A stretch of DNA of 64,000 nt from contig NZ_JAQMWP010000016.1 of the NCBI RefSeq assembly GCF_030403745.1, forward strand, positions 1-64,000. Direction: 5' to 3'. How positions within the stretch are numbered: position 1 is the stretch's first letter; the number at the start of each line of letters is the position of its first letter. The translations under genes were made by a program, and so were the position numbers. This stretch comes from Streptomyces sp. S.PB5 (lineage in GTDB: Bacteria > Actinomycetota > Actinomycetes > Streptomycetales > Streptomycetaceae). The notes below the pieces were generated by a model that was given only the letters and a program-made list of their open reading frames with translations, ran no database searches and had not been told where the DNA came from. Positions 52,728 through 62,207 of this stretch are shown here, one piece after another.

Positions 52728-53522
52728 TCACGGAAGAATGGCGTCGACGTAACCACCGTCCACACGCAGAGCACCCCCTGTCGTCGCGGATGCCTGGTCG
52801 GAGCTGAGATAGACGACCATGTGGGCGATCTCCTCGGGCTCGATCAGCCGTTGCAGCAGGGACTGCGGCCGGTGCTCACGCATGAATGTGCGCTGGGCCT
52901 CCTCCCAGGCCAGGGAGCGGTCGACGAGTTCGTAGACGAAGTCCTCCACTCCTCCGGTGTGCGTGGGGCCGGCCAGCACCGCGTTGACCGTGACGCCGGT
53001 GCCGGCCGCCTTCTTGGCGAAGCCCCGGCTCACCGCGAGGAGTGAGGTCTTGGAGACGCCGTAGTGGATCATCTCGGCGGGGATGACGACGGCGGAGTCA
53101 CTGGCGATGTACTGCACGCGTCCCCAGCCGCGCTCCATCATCCCGGGAAGGAACATACGAGTCAGACGCACCGCGGCCAGGACGTTGACCTCGAAGTAGC
53201 GCCGCCACTCGGCGTCGTCGATCTCCAGCGGGTCGGCCCGTGCAAAGATCCCGAGGTTGTTGACCAGGACATCGGTCTCCGGCACGGTCTCGGCGATCCG
53301 GTCGGCGCCCTCAGCCGTGCTGACGTCGGCGACGGCGGGGACGAGGTCCGCTCCCGGGATCTGCTCGCGCAGCCGGGCGATGCGCTCCGCCACCCGCTGT
53401 TCGTCCCGGCCGTTGACGGCCACTCGGGCACCGGCCAGGGCAAGGCCCGCCGCGATCGCCGCTCCGATGCCCTGGGTGGAGCCGGTGACCAGAGCCGTCC
53501 GGCCGGTCAGGTCGATCTGCAT
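52728..53522 (-). CDS. Short-chain dehydrogenase/reductase
   Basis: The 264-residue protein has TALVTGSTQGIGAAIAAGLA, NNLGIFARADP, IASDSAVV with the catalytic Ser, and HYGVSKTSLLAVS with Tyr and Lys. It ends TTGGALRVDGGYVDAIL, the usual SDR tail. The cofactor loop favours NADP. The gene starts the SDR-kinase-receiver run. The promoter lies in the 670-bp region up to 54195. Confidence 0.88.
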   Translation of the reverse strand: MQIDLTGRTALVTGSTQGIGAAIAAGLALAGARVAVNGRDEQRVAERIARLREQIPGADLVPAVADVSTAEGADRIAETVPETDVLVNNLGIFARADPLEIDDAEWRRYFEVNVLAAVRLTRMFLPGMMERGWGRVQYIASDSAVVIPAEMIHYGVSKTSLLAVSRGFAKKAAGTGVTVNAVLAGPTHTGGVEDFVYELVDRSLAWEEAQRTFMREHRPQSLLQRLIEPEEIAHMVVYLSSDQASATTGGALRVDGGYVDAILP

Positions 53523-54195
53523 GTGCTGAAGCCTTTCCGTCTCTGGGCTGTCGGCTCACCGTCAGCTGTTCCGCCCGGACATGACGAATCGACGGACAAC
53601 CGCGGCGCCGTACATGGCGGAGTGGTTGACCGTCGACTCGCCGCACCGGGCCGGAGGCTGTTCCCCACATGCCCCAGCCCGGCCGGTGGCGTCGGAACGA
53701 CCGGGACGGGGGGTGCCTGGTCGTTCCGACGCACTGAGAAGCATACGGTGAGGTGTCACATGTTGAGTGTACGTACTGCGTCCACCAATCAGCCGAACTG
53801 ACATCAGGTGTGACTGGCCTATATCTCTACCTATGCTGTTCCCTGTGAGCAGTGACTGATGGCCGGCCCGATCCGCTCTTTGGGGCCCACCCCACTTCCT
53901 GGGCTCATGGGTCATGGGGGTTGCTCCATGGTCCGCCGCATGCCCAACGGCGATCCTGAAAGCCGCGTGTCCGCCGCACGCGGCGTCCGGCAGTCGGTGC
54001 ACTCCAGGCCCTGCTGCCGGACGCGACCAGTGCGACCGGCGGCCTGACCCACGAGCGCTGCGGACCGGGGCGCTGCCTCTCCGGGCCGCAGCAATGTCAC
54101 CGGGCGCCTGTGAGGGATGGGGAGGGCGCCCGGTGACACCCCCCTCCCCCGTCTCCGGTTCCTGTGTCCAGCCGTCTCCCGGAAGGAAAACCGTC
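53523..54195. other. 670-bp intergenic region with a 13-bp perfect inverted repeat
   Basis: GTCACCGGGCGCC (54096-54108) pairs perfectly with 54125-54137. This 42-bp palindromic block lies 59 bases upstream of the DUF1348 gene at 54196 and may be an operator or a terminator read from the left. The rest contains only short frames without ribosome sites. It serves as the divergent promoter region of the SDR and DUF1348 genes. Confidence 0.5.
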
Positions 54196-54663
54196 ATGTC
54201 GGAGACACGTCCTCCGTTCCCCCCGTTCGATCGCGCGACTGCCTGGGCGAAGGTGCAGGCGGCGGAGGACGCCTGGAACAGCCGGGACCCGCACAAGGTC
54301 GCTCTCGGGTACTCCCCGGACTCCGTGTGGCGCAACCGCGATGTCTTCCTCGAGGGCCGGGCGGCGATCGTGGAGTTCCTCACCGCGAAGTGGGAGCGCG
54401 AACTCGACTACGTGCTGCGCAAGAGTCTGTGGGCCTGGCACGACAACCGTATCGCCGTGCGTTTCCAGTACGAGTGGCATGACCACGAGGGACAGTGGGT
54501 CCGCAGCTACGGCAACGAGCTGTGGGAGTTCGACGAGCACGGTCTCAACCGCCGCCGGGAGGCCAGCATCAACGACGTGCGGATCACCGAGTCCGGGCGA
54601 CGGTACTTCGGCCCGCGGTCGGAGTACGAACGCGGCGTGGACCACGATTTCACGCTGCTCTAG
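54196..54663 (+). CDS. DUF1348 (NTF2-like) family protein
   Basis: The 155-residue protein matches the DUF1348 pattern: VQAAEDAWNSRDPHKVALGY, SVWRNRDVFLEGRAAIVEFL, WERELDYVLRKSLWAWHDNR, IAVRFQYEWHD and LWEFDEHGLNRRREASINDV. The cone-shaped NTF2 fold usually binds small molecules or forms catalytic pockets; the function is not established. GGAAGGAAAA precedes ATG 54196. Confidence 0.88.
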   Translation: MSETRPPFPPFDRATAWAKVQAAEDAWNSRDPHKVALGYSPDSVWRNRDVFLEGRAAIVEFLTAKWERELDYVLRKSLWAWHDNRIAVRFQYEWHDHEGQWVRSYGNELWEFDEHGLNRRREASINDVRITESGRRYFGPRSEYERGVDHDFTLL

Positions 54664-54737
54664 CAACCGCAGCACCTCAGACTCCCGGGCCGGCCCAGCT
54701 CCCCCTCGGCCGGCCCGGGCCCGATACAGACGGGTCC

Positions 54738-55226
54738 ATGGCACACATACCGAGAATCAACTGGCTCGGCCTCACCTGCGGGGCATTGGTCCTGTGGCTG
54801 ACGGTGATCTGCTGGTGCCTGTACACGCAACGGCCGCAGGCGCCGGCTGCCCGAGGGGCGGTGAGCATCACAGCGCTGGAGGACGCGGCGACCGCCGCGG
54901 TGCGCGCCGATGACGCCGCCGCCTTCCAACGCCTCTTCCGAGCGGACAGCGTCGGTCCGCACTACGCCGAGCAGTACTTCGCGCAGCTCTTTGCCTATCC
55001 GGTCGCCAGCCTGCGTCTGACACAGCGGTCGTACGAGGACCTCGAGTACCTGGTACTGCGGGGTGAGTGGGGGGACCGCGCGATCTGCTCGGCCTGGTCG
55101 GTCCAGCGGGACGGCGGCCGGAGCGTTCTGACAGCCGTCCCGCCGCTGGTCAACGTGTGTGCCGCGACCGCCTCAGTCGGTGATCCGCCAGTCGCCCGCG
55201 TAGATGTTCATGGATTCACCGCGTAG
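54738..55226 (+). CDS. Membrane-anchored protein of unknown function (162 aa)
   Basis: The protein has one N-terminal membrane helix (LTCGALVLWLTVICWCLYTQ) and a soluble domain outside with DAATAAVRADDAAAFQRLFR and CSAWSVQRDGG. Composition is usual for secreted streptomycete proteins. ATG 54738 has no strong ribosome site. The 3' end overlaps the convergent fdhD gene by 54 bp. No family is recognised. Confidence 0.55.
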   Translation: MAHIPRINWLGLTCGALVLWLTVICWCLYTQRPQAPAARGAVSITALEDAATAAVRADDAAAFQRLFRADSVGPHYAEQYFAQLFAYPVASLRLTQRSYEDLEYLVLRGEWGDRAICSAWSVQRDGGRSVLTAVPPLVNVCAATASVGDPPVARVDVHGFTA

Positions 55227-56000
55227 GAAGCCGACGAGCGTCATGCCGCTGTCATCGGCGAGTTCGCATGCCAGCGACGAGGGGGCGGAGACCGCCGCGA
55301 GCACAGGGATGCCAGCCATGACGGCCTTCTGCACGAGTTCGAACGACGCCCTCCCGGAGACCATGAGCACGTGCCGGGCCAGCGGCAGCAGATCCTTCTG
55401 GAACGCCCGGCCGATCAGCTTGTCCACCGCGTTGTGGCGGCCGACGTCCTCCTGGAGGTCCATCAGCTCTCCCCGCTCGTCGAAGAGCCCGGCGGCATGC
55501 AGGCCGCCCGTACGGGAGAAGACCTTCTGCCCCTGTCTCAGCCGGTCCGGCATCGAGGCCAGCAGCTGCGTTGAGACGGAGAAGGAAGAGTCCTGGGTCA
55601 TCGGCCAACGGGCGGTGGTCCGCACCGCGTCCAGGCTCGTCTTGCCGCACAGGCCACAGGAAGACGTGGTGTAAAAGTTGCGCTGCAGCTTGAACCTGTC
55701 CGGGGAGATGTTCTTCGCGGTGCTCACGTCGACGACGTTGTAGGTGTTGACGCCGTCCTGCGTCGCCCCCGCGCAGTAGGTGATGGTTCGCAGGTCGTCC
55801 ACCGAGGCGAGTACTCCCTCGCTCACCAGGAAGCCAGCCGCGAGGGCGAAATCGTCACCGGGCGTACGCATCGTGATCGCCAGGGCCGCACCGTTCAGGC
55901 GGATCTCCAGCGGCTCTTCCACGGCCAGAGTGTCGGCCCGCGCGGAGCTGTTGCCGTTGCGCACTCTGACGACTCTGCGGTGGACCGCGGCTCTCCCCAT
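55173..56000 (-). CDS. fdhD: Formate dehydrogenase accessory sulphurtransferase FdhD
   Basis: The 275-residue protein has PLEIRLNGAALAITMRTPGD near the N-terminus, the catalytic CGLCG pair (C-x2-C), GGLHAAGLFD and the C-terminal EDVGRHNAVDKLIGRAF. FdhD moves sulphur from IscS-type desulphurases to the molybdenum cofactor of formate dehydrogenase. No formate dehydrogenase gene is adjacent in the window. It overlaps tail to tail with the preceding plus-strand gene and is divergent from the MFS exporter. Confidence 0.92.
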   Translation of the reverse strand: MGRAAVHRRVVRVRNGNSSARADTLAVEEPLEIRLNGAALAITMRTPGDDFALAAGFLVSEGVLASVDDLRTITYCAGATQDGVNTYNVVDVSTAKNISPDRFKLQRNFYTTSSCGLCGKTSLDAVRTTARWPMTQDSSFSVSTQLLASMPDRLRQGQKVFSRTGGLHAAGLFDERGELMDLQEDVGRHNAVDKLIGRAFQKDLLPLARHVLMVSGRASFELVQKAVMAGIPVLAAVSAPSSLACELADDSGMTLVGFLRGESMNIYAGDWRITD

Positions 56001-56232
56001 GGATGTGTCCTTCAGGCGAAACGGTGTCGTACGTCGTACCCCGTGAAGCTAAGCGAAGTAGCCAGGCATAGGCATCCGTCATCTGACTCACCCGACGTCG
56101 CGCCGCTCCCTCGGTGCTGCTCCTCTCCCCCAGTGCTGCTCCTCTCCCCGCCGCGGCGGAAGCACTCATTCATGCGATGTGCGACGGCAGGGCGCCGCCG
56201 CACACTTCCGACAGGGGGTGAAAGGAGTGGTG

Positions 56233-57720
56233 GTGCCTTCTCTGTATCCCGCCGGTGCCGCAGCGGACACCGCAGGATCCACGGCCCCGGACCCGAACCG
56301 GTGGCAGGCGCTGTGGATCACCCTGATCGCCGGTTTCATGATCCTTCTCGATGTGACGATCGTGGCGGTGGCCCTGCCGTCCATGCAACGGGACCTCCAC
56401 GCGACACCCGCGTCCGTGCAGTGGGTCGTGTCGGGCTACGCGCTGACCTTCGCCCTGGCCCTGGTGGTCGCCGGCCGGCTGGGAGACGCCCTGGGCCGGC
56501 GACGGATCTTCCTCCTCTCGCTGTCCGCCTTCGTGCTGTGCAGTGCGGCGGTCGGCGCGGCGCCCACCGTCACCCTGGTCGTGCTGGCTCGGCTCGCCCA
56601 GGGGGTTGCGGCCGGATTCATGGCCCCCCAGAACTCGGCCCTGATCCAACAGCTGTTCCGCGGCTCCGAACGCGCTCGCGCTTTCGGTCTGTTCAGTGCC
56701 ACGGTGGGCATTTCCAGTGCCGTGGGTCCCGTCGCCGGCGGAGTCATTCTGGCGCTGGCGACAGGGCCCGAGGGATGGCAGTGGATCTTCTACGTCAACG
56801 TCCCCGTCGGGGTGGCGGCCGTGCTCCTGGGCCAGCATCTACTTCCCCGAACCGCGCCCGGAAGCCGCGGACATCTCGATCTCGTCGGGGTGGGGCTGCT
56901 GGGAGCGGCTGTGTTCGCCCTGATGTTGCCGCTCGTCCAGGCCGACTCCGGCGGTGTGCGCCACATGTGGTGGATGTTCCCCGTCGGCGCGCTGCTGCTG
57001 TGCTGCTTCGCCCGTTGGGAACGGCAGGTCTCCGCTCAGGGGCTGGTGCCGCTGCTCGATCCGCGTCTGATCACGGAAGTCCGTGGCTATACGCCCGGGG
57101 TCGCGCTCGCCACGGTGTACTTCGTCGGCTTCAGCGGCATCTGGTTGGTCTTCGCGCTCTATTTCCAGGACGCGGTGGGGTATTCACCCTTGCGGTCCGG
57201 ACTGGCGGTCACCCCGTTCGCCCTCGGATCCGCGGGCGCAGCCGTCGTAGCCAGCCGCCTCGTGGACCGGCTGGGCCGCCTGTTGACCGTCCTCGGTCTG
57301 GTCGCGGTGGTGACGGGGCTGACAGCGACAGCGCTACTGCTGTGGCTGCTGCCGGCCCGTACCGCGGTGTGGGCGCTGATTCCGACGCTGCTGTTGAGCG
57401 GGGTGGGCGGGGGCTTCGTGGTCTCCCCCAACGTAACGATGGCCCTGCGAGAGGTGCCCATACCCATGGCGGGGGTGGCCGGGGGCGCTCTTCAGACCGG
57501 GCAGCGGCTGGGTGGTGCGGTTGGAACCGCCGTACTGCCGGGCCTGTACTACCTGATTCTCGGCGACCACGCCTCATCGTCCGCAGCGGTTGCTCTGTCG
57601 GTGACCGGTGGCACGGTCACGATCCTCGTGGCTCTCGGCCTGGCGGTGGTGGACTGGCGGGCGGACCGCCGGGCGAGCGGGCAGGATGCGGTGGACAGAT
57701 CGGAGCGTCGGCGGCCCTGA
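56233..57720 (+). CDS. MFS exporter (DHA2 / EmrB-QacA type)
   Basis: The 495-residue protein has 12-14 membrane helices with the family signature LDVTIVAVALPSMQRDLHAT in helix 1 and motif A GRLGDALGRRRIF between helices 2 and 3. Motif C, GPVAGGVILAL, lies in helix 5. DHA2 proteins export drugs and antibiotics by proton antiport. GTG 56233 was chosen because AAAGGAG lies 5-6 bases upstream; a longer frame opens at 56179. Divergent from fdhD. It may be self-protection or general efflux. Confidence 0.88.
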   Translation: MPSLYPAGAAADTAGSTAPDPNRWQALWITLIAGFMILLDVTIVAVALPSMQRDLHATPASVQWVVSGYALTFALALVVAGRLGDALGRRRIFLLSLSAFVLCSAAVGAAPTVTLVVLARLAQGVAAGFMAPQNSALIQQLFRGSERARAFGLFSATVGISSAVGPVAGGVILALATGPEGWQWIFYVNVPVGVAAVLLGQHLLPRTAPGSRGHLDLVGVGLLGAAVFALMLPLVQADSGGVRHMWWMFPVGALLLCCFARWERQVSAQGLVPLLDPRLITEVRGYTPGVALATVYFVGFSGIWLVFALYFQDAVGYSPLRSGLAVTPFALGSAGAAVVASRLVDRLGRLLTVLGLVAVVTGLTATALLLWLLPARTAVWALIPTLLLSGVGGGFVVSPNVTMALREVPIPMAGVAGGALQTGQRLGGAVGTAVLPGLYYLILGDHASSSAAVALSVTGGTVTILVALGLAVVDWRADRRASGQDAVDRSERRRP

Positions 57721-57971
57721 GGGGACTGACGAGGTGGGGCAAGTTTGAGGGGAAGCCGATTCCAGTCCGTGAATCGGGTTGCCGTGGGGCGGACTCCGAG
57801 CATGCGGAGCTGTCCGGTCTCGCCGGAAGTGAGCCTGAGCACGATAGGTGTCGTATTTGCACGACAACTGTCGTCATCCGGGTCCGGCCTCCCGGTGCAG
57901 GTGCTCTCGGGACGCCCTCCACGAGTCGCCGGGAAGTGGTGTTGTCGGGGGGCTCTGCGATGGTGTGCGTC

Positions 57972-58345
57972 ATGGATGAAGTGGTGGAGCGTGTCGACGG
58001 TCAAGATCGCGTGCTGGGGGTGGTCAGCCGTCGGGAGGCCATCCGGGAGGGGTGGCTGCATCGGGTTGCCGTGACGGTGTCGTGATGATCGTGGCCGGAT
58101 CCTCGTCCACCGGCGGGCGGAGCAGGTATCGCGCCTCCCGCGGGCTCTATGAGGTCGAGGTCGGTGGCGCCGCGAATGTCGGCGAGTCCTGTGAACAGGC
58201 CTCCGCGCGGGGGCGGGCCGAGGAGCTGGGTATTCGTGCGCTGCCGCGCCTGCTGGTCACGTCCATCAACCGCAGCGGCTTGAGCCCTCACTGGCTCGGC
58301 GTGCACGAAGCCGTGGTCCCGGATGCACAATCGTTCTTCCACCTG
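57972..58345 (+). pseudogene. Nudix hydrolase, frameshifted remnant
   Basis: MDEVVERVDGQDRVLGVVSR leads to GWLHRVAVTVS and a stop at 58083-58085. The next codons continue the same protein in another frame (CRDDRGRILVHRRAEQVSR), then again shift near 58140 to LYEVEVGGAANVGESCEQAS with ARGRAEELGIRALPRLL. In the Nudix box one conserved Glu is Gly (RG for RE). The C-terminus stops after VHEAVVPD. Two frameshifts and loss of the C-terminus make it a dead Nudix gene of the isopentenyl-diphosphate isomerase-like type. Confidence 0.75.
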
Positions 58346-59532
58346 ACTCATCCTTCAGCGAGCAATGCTCAGAACCTGTGGATCAGCCCGGGGAGGACGT
58401 ACCTTCCCGGGTGATTGATCGATAGGTCACCGAGCAAGACCGGTGTTCGCAGCACCGGCCGGGAAGGTACATCCGTGCTCACCGTAGTCAACGAGGACGG
58501 CTCCACGCACGACGGGTCGTCGCTGATCGACGAGATCGTTCGGGAAGGCGCAAGAAGGATGCTGGCCGCCGCGCTGGAGGCCGAAGTCAACGCCTACATA
58601 GGCGAGTTGGCTGACCAGCGCGACGAGAACGGTCGCGGCTCGTGGTCCGCAACGGCTACCACCAGCCCAGGAAAGTCACGACCGCGGCCGGCGTGGTCGA
58701 GGTGAAGGTTCCGCGGGTGAACGACAAGCGCGTCGATGAGGCGACGGGCGAGCGTAAGCGGTTCTCCTCGGCGATCCTGCCGCCATGGTGCCGCAAGTCG
58801 CCGAAGATCAGCGAGGTGCTGCCACTGCTCTACCTGCACGGCCTGTCCTCCGGCGACTTCGTGCCCGCCCTGGAGCAGTTCCTGGGCAGTTCGGCCGGGC
58901 TCTCCCCGGCCACGATCACGCGGCTGACGACGCAGTGGCAGGCCGACCACGCTGCGTTCATGGACCGAGACCTCGCGGGGGTCGGCTACGTGTACGTGTG
59001 GGCCGACGGCATCCACCTCAACGTCCGCCTGGAGGAGGCCAAAGCCTGCGTCCTGGTGCTCATCGGGGTTCGCGCCGACGGCTCCAAGGAACTGGTGGCG
59101 CTCAAGGACGGCTACCGCGAGTCCGGCGAGTCCTGGGCCGACTTGTTGCGCGACTGCGCCCGCCGGGGCATGCGCGCCCCCGTCCTCGCGGTCGGCGATG
59201 GCGCGCTGGGCTTCTGGAAGGCGCTGGCCGAGGTGCTTCCCGACACCCGCAAGCAGAGGTGCTGGGTTCACAAAAACGCAAATGTGCTCGACGCCATGCC
59301 GAAGTCCGCGCAGCCCGGCGCGAAGAAGGCGATCCAGGACATCTACAACGCCGAGGACCGCGACCACGCCATCAAGGCGGTCAAGACGCTCGCCCAGCTC
59401 TACGGCGCGAAGTTCCCCAAAGCGGTCAAGAAGATCACCGACGATCAGGAGGAGCTGCTGGCGTTCTTCGACTTTCCGGCCGAGCACTGGATCCACTTGC
59501 GGACCACGGATGTAATCGTCAAGCAGTGCAGG

Positions 59533-60768
59533 TCACGCGTCTCCGCCGGGGATGGCAGGCAGACGGGGCCTGCCGATCGGGCGCGTGGGCTGCCACTGGG
59601 CAGCCAGCAGTGCGTAGGCGCGTTCGGCCTGTTCGGCGATCTCGCGTTCGTGGCGGCGCAGTTGCTTGTTGTTGTAGTCGTAGCCTGCCCCTCGGCGCGA
59701 GATCCGGCGTTCGGCGCCCGCGGTCAGCTCAAGCTTGCGGCGTTTGAAGGCGACCAGGCTCGGGCGGGCGAAGGCGTAGTCCTGCTCCTTGGTGACCAGG
59801 TGCCAGGCGATGACGGCGATCTTCCGGGCGACCGCGACGGTCGCGATCTGCATCCCGCGCCGGGCCGCGATCCGCTGGTGCAGGGCCCGCAGCGGGCCCG
59901 GGGAACGCAACGCGGCGAACGCGGCCCGCACCAGCATCCCGCGGGCCTTGCCACAGCCGGCCTTCGTGATCCGGCCGTGGTGGGCGGGTGTCCCGCCGGA
60001 CTGGCGCACCCGAGGGTTCAGGCCGAGATAGGACACGAGCTTGTCCGCGCTGCCGAAGCGGTGGAAGTCCCCGACCGCAGCCAGCACGGTGACCGCGGTC
60101 ATCGCGTCCACCCCGGGGATGGTCATCAGGCGCCGTACGACCGGGTCGTCCAATGCCTCGACGGCCAACCGCCGTTCCACCTCGGCGAGTTCGGCACCGT
60201 AGAAGTCGAGCTGGCGCAACAGGGCGCCCACGGTCTGACGCTCGTCGGCAGGCAGTGTCTGATGCTCCAGCCAGGCCCGGCCGCGTGTGCCGAAGAGATC
60301 GGTGACCGGCGGTCGCGGCAGCATGTTGCGGTGCAGCACCGTCTGGACCTGGTTCTTCACCCGGATCCGGCCGCGCACCAGTTGCGCCCGGTGCGCCGAC
60401 AGGCGCCGCAGCATCCTGATCCGTTCGTCTGGCAGCCAGGTGCCGGGCAGGAAGTCAGCGGCCAGCAGCTGGGCCAGGATGCGGGCATCAACCTTGTCTG
60501 TTTTGACCTTCGCTTCGGCGATCACCCGGGTCTTGACCGGATTGGAGATCACCACCCGGGCCACGTGCGGCTCCAACAGCACCGCCACCGCGCTCGCGTT
60601 GCCGGTGGCCTCCAGCGCCACCTGGTCGTCTGGACGCAGCCCGGCGGCGAACTCCCGCAGCGCCTGCGGTCTGCAATCCACCCGGCCCCAGTCCGTGACC
60701 AGCCTGTCCTCGACCACCGCAACCTGCGCGAAGTCACGGTGGATGTCCAAACCGATGAACCGCCCCAC
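59533..60768 (-). CDS. IS110-family transposase (DEDD)
   Basis: The 411-residue protein has the RuvC-like N-terminal domain: GLDIHRDFAQVAVV with the first Asp, ALEATGN with Glu, and KTDKVDARILAQLL with the acidic pair of DEDD. The C-terminal transposase_20 domain has IPGVDAMTAVTVLAAVGDFH, YLGLNPRVRQSGG and GRITKAGCGKARGML with the Ser-type site common in IS110. It is intact, unlike its host IS256 gene. IS110 elements use a bridge RNA coded next to the transposase to select donor and target. Confidence 0.92.
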   Translation of the reverse strand: MGRFIGLDIHRDFAQVAVVEDRLVTDWGRVDCRPQALREFAAGLRPDDQVALEATGNASAVAVLLEPHVARVVISNPVKTRVIAEAKVKTDKVDARILAQLLAADFLPGTWLPDERIRMLRRLSAHRAQLVRGRIRVKNQVQTVLHRNMLPRPPVTDLFGTRGRAWLEHQTLPADERQTVGALLRQLDFYGAELAEVERRLAVEALDDPVVRRLMTIPGVDAMTAVTVLAAVGDFHRFGSADKLVSYLGLNPRVRQSGGTPAHHGRITKAGCGKARGMLVRAAFAALRSPGPLRALHQRIAARRGMQIATVAVARKIAVIAWHLVTKEQDYAFARPSLVAFKRRKLELTAGAERRISRRGAGYDYNNKQLRRHEREIAEQAERAYALLAAQWQPTRPIGRPRLPAIPGGDA

Positions 60769-61029
60769 CGTCCGCCTCTCTGTGCCGACGCAAATCCGAT
60801 GCGGGGATCAGCTGGGCAAATCGACGCTTACGGAATCGCGCTCACGACGCAGCCAGGCAAGTCGCAGGGGCGGCCATCTACTAAGGCGGGCTCGCAGCCC
60901 ATCGTTCAAGATCGGCCTGCCCATGCTGATTCCCCGGACACCCCTTGTCCTGACGGTCGCACCGTACAACCGGGCCGAAGCCCGGTCACCAGGACACGGA
61001 CAGCGGCACCCACGACTTTCATACCTGGT
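60769..61029 (-). ncRNA. Candidate bridge-RNA region of the IS110 element
   Basis: This 261-bp non-coding stretch lies upstream of the transposase, where IS110 elements encode their bridge RNA. It has hairpin-prone GCGGGCTCGCAGCCC (60887-60901) and CCGGGCCGAAGCCCGG (60971-60986). CCCATCG in it (60898-60904) recurs just right of the insertion site (61036-61042), as a target-binding loop might, but a 7-mer can match by chance. No transcript evidence is available. Confidence 0.4.
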
Positions 61030-61244
61030 ACGAATCCCATCGAGTCGACGTTCTCCACCGTCCGGCTGCGGACCAAGGTCACCCGCGGCTCCAGCACCGC
61101 CGCCCTGGCCATGGTCTTCAAGCTCGTCGAGTCCGCCCAGCAGCGGTGGCGGGCCGTGACCGCACCCCACCTCGTTGCCTTCATCCGTGCCGGAGCCCGC
61201 TTCGAACGCGGCCAGCTCATCGAACGCCCTACCACCGTGGCAGC

Positions 61245-61937
61245 ATGACCGGCTTCAGGCAAGCGTCCAGGGAGGCATCCGCCTTGCCCGACCTCGACAG
61301 CCAGGTTCCCTACTGGGATGCCGCTGCGGCCACGAAGATGTTCACCCACCCACTCCATCTGCCCTGGCTCGAAGGGGTCAGCAGGCACGCCGCGATCCTC
61401 GACTACGGATGCGGCTACGGCCGCATCATGAAGGAGCTCGAACAGCACGGCTTCGGCAACCTCACGGGCGTCGACGCCTCACCGGGAATGATCAGCCGGG
61501 CACGCCACCTGCACCCCACCATGCGCTTTGCCGCCCTGGACGTACCACCCGCCTCGGCCTGTCCAGACGCAGGCTTCGACGCCGCTCTGCTCTTCGCCGT
61601 GCTGACCTGCGTCCCCGGCGACGAAGCCCAGCACCGGTTGATCGCCGAGCTGAACCGCATCCTCAAGCCCGGCGGAATCCTCTACATCAGCGATCTTCTG
61701 CTGCAAGACGACGAACGCAACCGCAACCGTTACGGCCGCCATGCTGATCACTACGGCAGCTATGGCGTGTTCGAAACCGGCGACGGTGCGGTCTGCCGCC
61801 ACCACCCCCGCGAGTGGTTCTCCACCCTGCTCGCCGGGTTTCAGACCATCGACACCCGGACCATCACGGTGCCCACCATGAACGGTCACGAGTCAACCGG
61901 GATCCAGATCCTCGCCCGTAAGCCCACATCGCCATGA
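61245..61937 (+). CDS. Class I SAM-dependent methyltransferase
   Basis: The 230-residue protein has ILDYGCGYGRIMKELEQHGF (motif I), LTGVDASPGMISRAR (motif II), DAALLFAVLTCV (motif IV) and LKPGGILYISDLLL (motif VI). These are the hallmarks of class I methyltransferases. It begins within the IS256 stop (ATGA), so ribosomes finishing the transposase could restart here. The substrate is unknown. It appears intact, sitting between broken genes. Confidence 0.85.
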   Translation: MTGFRQASREASALPDLDSQVPYWDAAAATKMFTHPLHLPWLEGVSRHAAILDYGCGYGRIMKELEQHGFGNLTGVDASPGMISRARHLHPTMRFAALDVPPASACPDAGFDAALLFAVLTCVPGDEAQHRLIAELNRILKPGGILYISDLLLQDDERNRNRYGRHADHYGSYGVFETGDGAVCRHHPREWFSTLLAGFQTIDTRTITVPTMNGHESTGIQILARKPTSP

Positions 61938-61962
61938 ACGCGGCTCAGATCCACAGGTCTTG

Positions 61963-62136
61963 ACTATTACTCCGCTGGACCCAGAAGCCGAACACTGGGT
62001 TCTGCTTGCCCAGTTCGGCAGCGACAGCGACGCGAAGATGACCTGGGGCGAGGAGGGCGCCCTGTACTGGCTCATCCGCTCCGAGGACCTCGCCGCCCGC
62101 CGATTCGGCGAGGCACGGCTCATCTTGCAGGGCTAG
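61963..62136 (+). pseudogene. DUF1963 (YwqG-like) C-terminal remnant
   Basis: The frame reads TITPLDPEAEHWVLLAQFGS then WGEEGALYWLIRSEDLAARRFG and ends ILQG before TAG. This is the C-terminus of DUF1963 proteins (a YwqG-like fold). No N-terminal part is present; only about 57 residues remain. It may be the tail of a toxin- or immunity-related gene. Confidence 0.65.
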
Positions 62137-62207
62137 CACACGTAGATCGTGCTCATGTTGGGGCCGCCACCTGCTCGGTTGCGGTGGTGTGCTGGGGAGC
62201 GGCTCTC

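Larger units (their letters stand above)
59509..61029. mobile_element. IS110-family element (about 1.52 kb) inside the IS256 transposase
   Basis: The IS256 protein reads RTT before 59509 and NPIES after 61032, so the intervening 1.52 kb is the inserted element; ACG could lie at either junction. It carries one intact transposase on the minus strand and a non-coding upstream region of about 260 bp, as is typical of IS110. Terminal inverted repeats are not evident, as expected of this family. Confidence 0.85.
58475..61248 (+). pseudogene. IS256-family transposase interrupted by an IS110 element
   Basis: From GTG 58475 it reads LTVVNEDGSTHDGSSLIDEI and RMLAAALEAEVNAYIGELAD. A single-base loss near 58638 shifts it, and the rest continues in another frame as RNGYHQPRKVTTAAGVVEVK...VYVWADGIHLNVRLEEA (first Asp) and VLAVGDGALGFWKALAEVLP. 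At EHWIHLRTT (59508) an IS110 element intervenes. The transposase resumes NPIESTFSTVRLRTKV and ends RFERGQLIERPTTVAA. Because the insertion length is divisible by three, an ORF runs through it. It cannot be active. The element ends are not clear. Confidence 0.85.

Noticed and set aside
55980..58085. 701-codon plus-strand ORF overlapping the MFS gene
   Set aside because: Low-complexity Arg/Gly/Ser composition; the overlapping frame has full MFS motifs.
59533..60768. Plus-strand continuation of the IS256 ORF through the IS110
   Set aside because: The open frame is an accident of an insertion length divisible by three; the coding strand is the minus strand.
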